The notes below the pieces were generated by a model, which searched no databases, was not told the DNA's origin, and saw only the letters and a list, made by a program, of their open reading frames with translations. A stretch of DNA of 5,440 nt from an uncultured Alphaproteobacteria bacterium. Lineage in GTDB: Bacteria; Pseudomonadota; Alphaproteobacteria; Puniceispirillales; Puniceispirillaceae. Made by a program: the position numbers and the translations under genes. Shown here piece after piece: positions 1-4,995 of this stretch. The stretch's first letter is position 1, and each line of letters begins with the position of its first letter. Location: NCBI GenBank assembly GCA_913031555.1, contig CAJWDO010000129.1, forward strand, positions 1 through 5,440, given 5' to 3'.

Positions 1-146
1 TTCGCGATGCCGCCGGCAGCCGTCTTGCCAAGAGGCATGATGCGGAAAGTATCAAGCAGCTACGCGATGCGGGGCAAAGCGCCGACGACATTGTCATGTC
101 CCTGCCGCCAGTGCCGGAATCATTGCCTTTCAGTATCGATTTTTGA
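1..146 (+). CDS. gluQ: C-terminal fragment, probable glutamyl-Q tRNA(Asp) synthetase (GluQRS)
   Basis: The plus strand is open from the left edge (first full codon at 3) to a TGA at 144-146, giving the last 47 residues of a protein that begins outside the window. Near its start it reads R-D-A-A-G-S-R-L-A-K-R-H-D-A-E-S-I. This resembles the KMSKS-type nucleotide-binding loop of GluRS-like enzymes (consensus D-x-x-G-x-R-L-A/S-K-R-x-x-A), followed by a short helix Q-L-R-D-A-G-Q-S-A-D-D-I, typical of the end of GluQRS. GluQRS proteins stop soon after this loop because they lack the anticodon-binding domain of full GluRS, and the 47-residue tail fits that. The family attaches glutamate to queuosine at position 34 of tRNA-Asp in the cytoplasm. 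The family call is recognition from a short fragment; a full-length GluRS is less likely because so little follows the loop. No intrinsic terminator lies directly after the stop; the nearest is at 300-328. Confidence 0.68.
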   Translation, partial: RDAAGSRLAKRHDAESIKQLRDAGQSADDIVMSLPPVPESLPFSIDF

Positions 147-193
147 AATTTAACTACATGTTTTTCAGTATCATTTTTGGATTGTTGCTGACT

Positions 194-215
194 GGCATTT
201 TCTTGACGAAATGCC
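194..215. repeat. Inverted repeat upstream of the small-RNA promoter
   Basis: GGCATTT (194-200) and AAATGCC (209-215) form a perfect 7-bp dyad around an 8-base centre. No T-tract follows, so it is not a convincing intrinsic terminator. It ends 12 bases before the -35 element at 228. It could be a regulator binding site for that promoter or a weak hairpin at the end of the upstream mRNA. The role is inference. Confidence 0.35.
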
Positions 216-227
216 TGTGAGCGGGGG

Positions 228-256
228 TTGACGGGCTGAATCTGCGGGCGCATATA
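228..256 (+). promoter_or_regulatory. Sigma-70-type promoter for the 262-328 transcript
   Basis: TTGACG (228-233) matches five of six -35 consensus bases. It is followed by exactly 17 bases and then CATATA (251-256), which matches four of six -10 bases. Transcription would start at about 261-264, where the first hairpin of the proposed small RNA begins. The good -35, the ideal spacing and the agreement with downstream structure make this the best promoter in the window. Another TTGACG lies at 203-208 but has no matching -10. Confidence 0.6.
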
Positions 257-261
257 CCGCT

Positions 262-328
262 CGTACGGCGCATGCGTTGTACGTTTCCTCCCTAAACTCG
301 GCCGTGAGATTTCTCACGGCCTTTTTTT
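262..328 (+). ncRNA. Candidate two-hairpin small RNA with an anti-Shine-Dalgarno linker
   Basis: Three elements lie in order within 67 bases. A 5' hairpin (262-283) has a 9-bp stem with two G-U pairs and the loop CATG (271-274). A probably unpaired, pyrimidine-rich linker (284-299) contains CCTCCC at 287-292. A strong intrinsic terminator occupies 300-328. A promoter with 17-bp spacing ends five bases before the 5' hairpin, so promoter, structure and terminator all agree on a discrete transcript of about 65-67 nt. The linker complements purine-rich ribosome binding sites. Alphaproteobacterial 'cuckoo'/CcsR-type small RNAs are known for CCUCCUCCC motifs, but there they sit in hairpin loops, so membership of that group is not claimed. 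The alternative is an attenuated leader of moaA, or the 3' end of the upstream mRNA. I do not recognise a known family, and it does not resemble the much larger molybdenum cofactor riboswitch. Confidence 0.5.
300..328 (+). terminator. Rho-independent terminator
   Basis: GGCCGTGAGA (300-309) pairs perfectly with TCTCACGGCC (312-321). In practice this gives a 9-bp stem closing a four-base loop, followed immediately by seven T residues (322-328). It ends the small-RNA candidate and would also stop read-through from the upstream gluQ-like gene. There is no T-tract on the opposite strand, so it works in the plus direction only. Confidence 0.9.
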
Positions 329-410
329 ATCCGCCGGCCACCGGATCAACAGCCGGAGCCGCAATTTGGGTGCCTGTCGCCTCGCAATACGGGGTGCGAC
401 GTGTCGTTCC

Positions 411-440
411 TTGCCAAGCCCGAAGCGCGGGGCGTAGCAT
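411..440 (+). promoter_or_regulatory. Possible moaA promoter
   Basis: TTGCCA (411-416, five of six -35 bases), 18 bases, then TAGCAT (435-440, four of six -10 bases). This would start transcription at about 447 and leave a leader of only about 22 bases containing the ribosome binding site. A promoter is expected somewhere in 329-450, because the strong terminator at 300-328 separates moaA from upstream transcription. The match is only moderate. No other gene or clear structure is visible in 329-453. Confidence 0.33.
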
Positions 441-453
441 GTTGAAGAATTCA

Positions 454-462
454 GGGGAGGAG
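454..462 (+). promoter_or_regulatory. Strong moaA ribosome binding site
   Basis: GGGGAGGAG (454-462) precedes the ATG at 469 with a 6-base gap after AGGAG. It decides the start: the in-frame ATG at 439 and the more upstream TTG at 277 have no comparable site, and the latter lies inside the small-RNA candidate. GGGAGGAGA (455-463) is complementary to the linker at 284-292. Confidence 0.8.
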
Positions 463-468
463 ATCATC

Positions 469-1500
469 ATGCCGCTGACGGATGCCGCGCCGGTTACAAA
501 GCCGGACAAGCTGATCGATCCATATGGCCGCACTGTCGACTATCTTCGCGTGTCGGTAACCGATCGCTGCGATTTCCGCTGTGTCTATTGCATGGCCGAG
601 GAAATGACTTTCCTGCCGAAGGCGGAGCTGCTGACCCTTGAGGAGCTTGAAGTCATGTGCCGGCGGTTCATGGCGGCAGGCGTCCGCAAAATCCGTCTTA
701 CCGGTGGTGAACCGCTTGTCAGGCGCAACATCATGCAGCTGATCCGCGCTCTTGGCGCCGAAGTAAAAGCTGGTGAGCTTGACGAGCTGACAATCACCAC
801 GAACGGCAGCCAGCTCGTCAAAATGGCGGATGATCTTGTTGATGCCGGCGTGCGGCGGATCAACATCTCGCTCGACACGCTCGACACGGACAAGTTCCGG
901 CAGATCACGCGCTGGGGCGACCTTGACAAGGTCCTTGCCGGGCTTCGCGCAGCGCAGTCGGCTGGTCTTGACGTGAAGATCAATGCCGTTGCCCTGAAGG
1001 GCGGCAATGATACCGAGCTTGGCGACATGCTGGCATGGTGCGGCGATGAAGGGTTCGATATGACCATTATCGAGGTCATGCCGATGGGCGATATCGGCAC
1101 CGAGAACAGGCTTGACCAATATCTGCCACTGTCACGCGTCCGCGCTGACCTGTCGAAGCGCTTCACATTGACCGACATTCCGTTCCGCACCGGCGGCCCG
1201 GCCCGCTATGTCAAGGTCGAGGAGACCGGCCGCAAGCTTGGCTTCATCACGCCACTGACGCACAATTTCTGTGAAAGCTGCAACCGGGTGCGGGTGACCT
1301 GTACAGGCCAGCTCTATATGTGTCTTGGTCAGGATGACAATGCGGACCTGCGGCGCGCCCTTCGTGATGGTGGTGAGCCGGCGCTCGACGCGGCGATTGC
1401 CGAAGCCATAGGACGCAAGCCAAAGGGGCATGATTTCATCATCGACAGGCGTCACAGCGACCCAGCCGTCAGCCGGCATATGAATGTGACAGGCGGTTGA
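469..1500 (+). CDS. moaA: GTP 3',8-cyclase MoaA (molybdenum cofactor biosynthesis)
   Basis: Radical-SAM enzyme of 343 residues, the usual family length, that turns GTP into 3',8-cyclo-7,8-dihydro-GTP. MoaC then makes cyclic pyranopterin monophosphate from it in the first stage of molybdenum cofactor synthesis in the cytoplasm. The N-terminal cluster motif C-x3-C-x2-C is at C34, C38 and C41 in the context T-D-R-C-D-F-R-C-V-Y-C. The S-adenosylmethionine-binding G-G-E-P is at 79-82, and T-T-N-G-S follows in the barrel. The second cluster, which binds substrate GTP, is C268-x2-C271-x13-C285, with N-R-V-R directly after C271. The protein ends in Gly-Gly, a conserved tail that enters the active site in this family. 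All key residues are present, so it should be active. The start is set by the ribosome binding site at 454-462. No other moa or moe gene lies in the window. It converges on the MFS gene with 45 bases between stops and no clear terminator. Confidence 0.97.
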   Translation: MPLTDAAPVTKPDKLIDPYGRTVDYLRVSVTDRCDFRCVYCMAEEMTFLPKAELLTLEELEVMCRRFMAAGVRKIRLTGGEPLVRRNIMQLIRALGAEVKAGELDELTITTNGSQLVKMADDLVDAGVRRINISLDTLDTDKFRQITRWGDLDKVLAGLRAAQSAGLDVKINAVALKGGNDTELGDMLAWCGDEGFDMTIIEVMPMGDIGTENRLDQYLPLSRVRADLSKRFTLTDIPFRTGGPARYVKVEETGRKLGFITPLTHNFCESCNRVRVTCTGQLYMCLGQDDNADLRRALRDGGEPALDAAIAEAIGRKPKGHDFIIDRRHSDPAVSRHMNVTGG

Positions 1501-1545
1501 CGCCTCGGCATTCCATCGCACCGGTCGAAAGCAGACTTGTGATCA

Positions 1546-2736
1546 TCAGATAACGGCCTCGGTCTGCCGGCGCTGCGCCAGCCCCAGCCAGACAAGTGCA
1601 ATCGCAAGTATCGTGACCGGCACAAGCGCCGCCAGACTGACGGCATCCCATCCAAGCTGACTATGGATCACGCCTGCCGACAGAGAGGCGATTGCCACCG
1701 TTGTCATCGTCGCCAAGTCGGCAAAGCCCTGGACGCGGCCACGCTCTTCGGGTTCGGCCACTCTTGCGACCAGCGAGGTGCCGCCAACATACAGGAAATT
1801 CCAGCCAAGCCCGAGCGTGACCAGCGCCATCCAATAAGGCCAGAACCCGATGGCACCAAACGCCAGATAGATGGTCAAGGCGTAGAAGAAAACACCCGCC
1901 CACAGCACGCGAAGTGCGCCGATTCTGGCGATGATCGAACCGCTGAAGAAGGATGGCAGGAACATCGCCACCACATGCCACTGTATGATCGTGGCATTCG
2001 CCGAAGTGCCCAGCCCGGCAACATTGACAACCTGCAACGGTGTCGCCGTCATCAGATAACTCATCAGGGCATATCCAAGCGCGCAGCAGATCACCCCGAC
2101 GACGAAAACCGGCATGCGGAAGAAAGCACCAATGGGACGCCCACCAGAGGCGGTTCTTTTTGGAATTTCGATCTTCAGCCCTGCCAGCGCGATGATCGAG
2201 ACCAGCTGGACAATCGCGACGGTGAAGAAGCAACCCGCATAGAGAATAGTGGGAACAAGATCCACCGTGCGCCGAGCGATTTCAGGCCCGAGGAACGCCG
2301 CCGCCAGACCGCCGGCAAGAACATAGGCAATCGCCTTTGGCCGCCGATCCGCGGGAACGCCGTCCGCGGCGGCATAGCGATAATAGCTGGCAATCCCCAT
2401 CGCCATGCCAAGCCCCATGCTGGCACCGCAGAACATCAGGAAATTCGCGGTGACCACAGCGATGCCAAGGCAGGTTGTTGAAAGACTGCTGATCAAAACA
2501 CCGACAATCAGCACCGGCCGCCGGCCATATCGTGACATCAGCAGCGAGGCCGGCAGCGTGACCATCATCGAAGTCAGGAACTGTAGTGACAGAGGCAACG
2601 TCGCCAGCCACGCAACAGGCGCCAACAGCACCCCGACAAGCGCCGTGTTGATGATGTTCACATTCATCGAGGTCATCGAAAGCGCCTGCGCGATGGCAAG
2701 CCGAATGACATTGCGCTTGTGTGTTGCGCCGTTCAT
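1546..2736 (-). CDS. MFS transporter, substrate unknown
   Basis: Inner-membrane major facilitator protein of 396 residues, mostly hydrophobic, with about twelve predicted membrane segments. The motif-A-like loop between segments 2 and 3 is visible at about residues 65-76 (L-L-M-S-R-Y-G-R-R-P-V-L). A conserved run G-G-L-A-A-A-F-L-G-P-E lies at 142-152, and the hydrophilic central loop contains I-P-K-R-T-A-S-G-G-R-P. Later, G-L-G-W-N-F-L-Y-V-G-G-T and P-E-E-R-G-R-V-Q-G mark a subgroup common in proteobacteria whose substrate I do not know. ATG at 2736-2734 is preferred over the TTG one codon earlier; the ribosome binding site is weak for either. The gene lies 76 bases downstream of fur on the same strand, so co-transcription is likely. 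Metal-linked transport is a weak inference from that neighbour. No truncation is seen. Confidence 0.9.
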   Translation of the reverse strand: MNGATHKRNVIRLAIAQALSMTSMNVNIINTALVGVLLAPVAWLATLPLSLQFLTSMMVTLPASLLMSRYGRRPVLIVGVLISSLSTTCLGIAVVTANFLMFCGASMGLGMAMGIASYYRYAAADGVPADRRPKAIAYVLAGGLAAAFLGPEIARRTVDLVPTILYAGCFFTVAIVQLVSIIALAGLKIEIPKRTASGGRPIGAFFRMPVFVVGVICCALGYALMSYLMTATPLQVVNVAGLGTSANATIIQWHVVAMFLPSFFSGSIIARIGALRVLWAGVFFYALTIYLAFGAIGFWPYWMALVTLGLGWNFLYVGGTSLVARVAEPEERGRVQGFADLATMTTVAIASLSAGVIHSQLGWDAVSLAALVPVTILAIALVWLGLAQRRQTEAVI

Positions 2737-2812
2737 CAAACGGCCGACCCGGCTTTCGCCATCGCGGATGCCAAGTCAATGAAGAAGGAATGAATGTTCA
2801 AGGGCGCACCGG

Positions 2813-3229
2813 TCAGCCTTCACCGGATGGCAGCTTGCGGCCAAACAGCTCAAGCCTGTGGTCGACAAGCTCATAGCCCATCTCGCGGGCGACCTGCTCT
2901 TTCAACGCCTCAAGCTCGGCGTGATAGAATTCGATCACCTCGCCGGTTTCCACATCGACAAGATGCTCGTGATGTTCGCCCGATTCTTCATAGCGCGCCC
3001 GGCCATCACCGAATTCAAGCCGGTCGATAACGCCGGCCTCTTCAAGAAGCTTGACGGTCCGGTAGACGGTGGCGATCGAAATCGTGCTGTCCTCGTCGAC
3101 GGCGCGGCGATAGAGCTCATCAACATCAGGGTGGTCCTCGGAATCACCGATGACTCCGACAATGACCTGACGTTGACTTGTCATGCGAATGCCGCGGCTG
3201 AGGCATTTTTCCAGAAGGTCAAGGGACAT
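2813..3229 (-). CDS. fur: Fur-family metal-responsive repressor, Mur-like alphaproteobacterial type
   Basis: A 138-residue DNA-binding regulator. Residues about 1-80 are the winged helix, with M-T-S-Q-R at 16-20, D-H-P-D-V at 32-36 and the recognition helix I-S-I-A-T-V-Y-R-T-V at 50-59. Residues about 85-138 are the dimerisation domain, with H-H-E-H at 86-89, G-E-V-I-E-F at 96-101 and D-H-R-L-E-L at 123-128. By alignment from memory with E. coli Fur, H33, E81, H87 and H89 match the sensory site, and H86, E88, E107 and H124 match the second site. The structural-zinc cysteines are absent (D92 and T95 in their place); the only cysteine is C9. That pattern fits the rhizobial Fur/Mur group, which senses manganese or iron. 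Which metal is sensed here cannot be told. The ATG at 3229 has only a weak GGAA upstream. It probably heads a two-gene unit with the MFS gene. Confidence 0.92.
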   Translation of the reverse strand: MSLDLLEKCLSRGIRMTSQRQVIVGVIGDSEDHPDVDELYRRAVDEDSTISIATVYRTVKLLEEAGVIDRLEFGDGRARYEESGEHHEHLVDVETGEVIEFYHAELEALKEQVAREMGYELVDHRLELFGRKLPSGEG

Positions 3230-3285
3230 GGCTGTTCCGTCGTGACCGGCAGGGGCGATGCCGGCCGGGAGATTGCGATGTCATT

Positions 3286-3314
3286 ATTTTGCCCGTTAAC
3301 GGTCCAAACTGCAA
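3286..3314 (-). promoter_or_regulatory. Possible fur promoter with an internal palindrome
   Basis: Read on the minus strand, TTGCAG (3314-3309), 17 bases, then CAAAAT (3291-3286) form a plausible promoter. It starts at about 3279 and leaves a leader of about 50 bases. The spacer contains the perfect 10-base palindrome CCGTTAACGG (3293-3302). On the plus strand a direct repeat ACTGCAA occurs at 3308-3314 and 3322-3328, overlapping the -35 element. Such repeats could bind a regulator, including Fur itself, but no recognised Fur or Mur box is seen. Confidence 0.35.
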
Positions 3315-3386
3315 CCTTGTGACTGCAAGCCTGTGATCGCATGAGGCCGCCATCCAGATACCGCGCGAGTTTGATTGACCTTGCTT

Positions 3387-3400
3387 TGCATTGCCATGCA
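3387..3400. promoter_or_regulatory. Dyad just upstream of the DMT transporter start
   Basis: TGCAT (3387-3391) and ATGCA (3396-3400) form a perfect 5-bp dyad around TGCC. It abuts the AGGA ribosome binding site (3400-3403) of the gene starting at 3411, so it could bind a repressor or form a small hairpin at the ribosome site. Short dyads also arise by chance. Confidence 0.2.
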
Positions 3401-3410
3401 GGATGCCGCG

Positions 3411-4331
3411 ATGGAAATTGCAAAGACACGGCAACCGAATCATTCCCTTGGCGCGCTGCAGCTCTGCGCCGGCATGCTGATCATCCCTTTCCTGGACGTT
3501 TTCGCCAAGCTTTTGGGTGTCACGCATGGCCCGTTCGAGATCACCTTCTGGCGCTTTTTCATGCAAACCGTCCTTATGCTGCCCTTCATCATGGTGCTGC
3601 GCCTGTGGAGTGTTCCGGCAGGCACACTGATCCCGCAGGCGGTGCGCGGGCTGTTGCTGGCGATGGCTACGGTGTTTTTCTTTGCCGCGCTTCAGCATCT
3701 GCCGATGGCTGAGGCGATCGCCATCTTCTTTGCGCAGCCGCTGATCCTGACATTGCTGTCGGTGGTGCTGCTTGGCGAGAAGCTGCGGGCCCGGCGCATC
3801 AGCGCCATTCTTTTCGGTCTTGCCGGCACGATCATCATCGTTCAGCCAAGCGTACTGGTGTTTGGCTGGGCGGCAGTACTGCCACTTGGCTCGGCAGTGT
3901 CAATGGCGCTCTACATGGTGCTGACGCGGCGGCTGGCCGACGATGTCAATCCGTATCAGATGCAGTTTCTTGGCAGCGTCGCTGCAATGGCGGCACTTGG
4001 CGCGGTGGTGCTTGTCGGCAGCATGCTGTCTATCCCGAGCGCCAGCATGTCCGTGCTGACCTTGCAGGAAACGGGATGGGTGATTGGCATGGGAATCGCG
4101 GCAACGCTCGGCCATGCCTTCATAGTGCTGGCGGCAGGCAAGGCACCAACCAATTTGCTGGCACCATTTCAATATGTCGAGATCATCGGCGCGACGATAC
4201 TTGGCTATCTTGTCTTTGGTGACATTCCCGCCAACAGCACCATTCTAGGCGTCAGCATCATCATCGCCAGTGGCCTGTATCTGTTCCACCGCGAACGCGT
4301 TGCCGCACGAAAGCAGGCGGTGGGCGGATAG
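3411..4331 (+). CDS. EamA/DMT-family transporter, substrate unknown
   Basis: Inner-membrane drug/metabolite transporter of 306 residues, the normal length for a two-repeat EamA protein with ten membrane segments. The first repeat covers about residues 14-140. It contains the conserved end A-I-F-F-A-Q-P-L-I-L-T-L-L followed by L-G-E-K-L-R-A-R-R. The second repeat covers about 150-292 and ends with L-L-A-P-F-Q-Y-V-E-I and V-F-G-D-I-P, the matching positions of the repeat. The tail is short and basic (F-H-R-E-R-V-A-A-R-K). The start at 3411 is chosen for the AGGA at 3400-3403 with a 7-base gap; the in-frame ATG at 3396 has no ribosome binding site. The gene is divergent from fur, sharing the 3230-3410 control region, and converges on pssA with three bases between stops and no visible terminator. 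Family members export amino acids or other metabolites, or import S-adenosylmethionine. Nothing here decides which. Confidence 0.9.
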   Translation: MEIAKTRQPNHSLGALQLCAGMLIIPFLDVFAKLLGVTHGPFEITFWRFFMQTVLMLPFIMVLRLWSVPAGTLIPQAVRGLLLAMATVFFFAALQHLPMAEAIAIFFAQPLILTLLSVVLLGEKLRARRISAILFGLAGTIIIVQPSVLVFGWAAVLPLGSAVSMALYMVLTRRLADDVNPYQMQFLGSVAAMAALGAVVLVGSMLSIPSASMSVLTLQETGWVIGMGIAATLGHAFIVLAAGKAPTNLLAPFQYVEIIGATILGYLVFGDIPANSTILGVSIIIASGLYLFHRERVAARKQAVGG

Positions 4332-4334
4332 ATT

Positions 4335-4988
4335 TCAGCCGCGAGATTGCTTGCGGTAGTGATGCATCGCCGAAATTGGGATCGAGACCACATAGGCTAC
4401 CGCAAGCACCATATATGTAATCCAAGGCTGCATGAAGATGCCGGCAATCAGGATCGAGCCTCCTGCCATGACAGGCAGAACGGTTCCCACCGGCAGTTTC
4501 ACCCTTTTGCCGGCAAAAGTCGGCAGGGAGGAGACGGCCAGCCCACCAATCAGCACCAGCCAGCCGCTGACATAGGCGGCCTCGCGCGCCCAGGCGATTC
4601 CGAACTCCAGATCGACGGCAATTGGCACCAGCACCAGAAATCCCGCGGCGGGCGCCGGCACACCGGTGAAATAATCCTTTGAATGTTCAGACGGATCGCG
4701 AAGTTCCGAATCAAAGCGCGCCAGCCGCAATGCAATTGACACCGCGTAAAACATCGTCGCCCACCAGGCAAGATTGCCCGAATCCTGCAACGCCCACAGA
4801 TACAGGCACAATGCCGGCACAACGCCGAAAACCACCAGATCGCTGAGGCTGTCGAGCGCCGCCCCAAAGGCCGAGCTTGTCTTGAACCGGCGCGCCGTCC
4901 GCCCGTCAAGCGCGTCGAATACCGAGGCAAGGGCAATCAGTCCGATCACCGCCGCCCACCGCCCATCGAGCGCGAAGCGCAACGACGA
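4335..4988 (-). CDS. pssA: CDP-diacylglycerol-serine O-phosphatidyltransferase, 5'-truncated
   Basis: Membrane enzyme of the CDP-alcohol phosphatidyltransferase family that joins L-serine to CDP-diacylglycerol, giving phosphatidylserine, the precursor of phosphatidylethanolamine. About 217 residues remain. The catalytic signature D-G-x2-A-R-x8-G-x3-D-x3-D is complete (about 4839-4907), reading D-G-R-T-A-R, then G at the start of G-A-A-L-D, then S-L-S-D. Membrane-like segments follow, with Y-F-T-G-V-P-A-P-A-A-G typical of bacterial PssA, and a basic end H-H-Y-R-K-Q-S-R-G. The family-like sequence begins at S-S-L-R-F-A-L-D-G-R-W. Bacterial homologues have roughly 35-60 further residues before this, including the first membrane segment. 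The upstream continuation of the frame (about 4989-5234) has no such character and runs antisense to the foreign plus-strand frame. The 5' end is therefore lost at a junction, not at a start codon. Function in the source genome is presumably intact. Confidence 0.9.
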   Translation of the reverse strand, partial: SSLRFALDGRWAAVIGLIALASVFDALDGRTARRFKTSSAFGAALDSLSDLVVFGVVPALCLYLWALQDSGNLAWWATMFYAVSIALRLARFDSELRDPSEHSKDYFTGVPAPAAGFLVLVPIAVDLEFGIAWAREAAYVSGWLVLIGGLAVSSLPTFAGKRVKLPVGTVLPVMAGGSILIAGIFMQPWITYMVLAVAYVVSIPISAMHHYRKQSRG

Positions 4989-4995
4989 GCCCTCG
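4974..4995. other. Probable chimeric junction
   Basis: To the left, the minus strand encodes recognisable PssA up to about 4988. To the right, PssA similarity stops and a plus-strand frame with protein-like composition begins. No insertion-sequence ends, target duplication, tRNA or integrase lies at the border. The exact base cannot be fixed, because both readings remain plausible for a few codons on each side. Confidence 0.6.

Noticed and set aside
277..468. N-terminal extension of moaA to an upstream TTG at 277 or ATG at 439
   Set aside because: The extension runs through the hairpin and terminator of the small-RNA candidate, lacks a ribosome binding site and lacks MoaA similarity. The strong site at 454-462 points to 469.
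147..468. Molybdenum cofactor riboswitch upstream of moaA
   Set aside because: The structured part is about 67 bases with a simple two-hairpin form, much smaller than the known moaA-associated riboswitch, and I could not find its multi-stem core.
1501..1545. Terminator between the convergent moaA and MFS genes
   Set aside because: No GC-rich stem followed by a T-tract is visible on either strand in this 45-base gap.
1663..2481. Long plus-strand open frame antisense to the MFS gene (272 codons)
   Set aside because: Its product is packed with Arg, His, Asp and Gln, as expected for the complement of a membrane-protein gene. It has no recognisable domain or ribosome binding site.
2736..2762. 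Eight-codon leader frame (M-A-K-A-G-S-A-V) whose TGA overlaps the MFS ATG
   Set aside because: The stop-start overlap suggests translational coupling, but the mini-frame has no ribosome binding site and is short enough to arise by chance.
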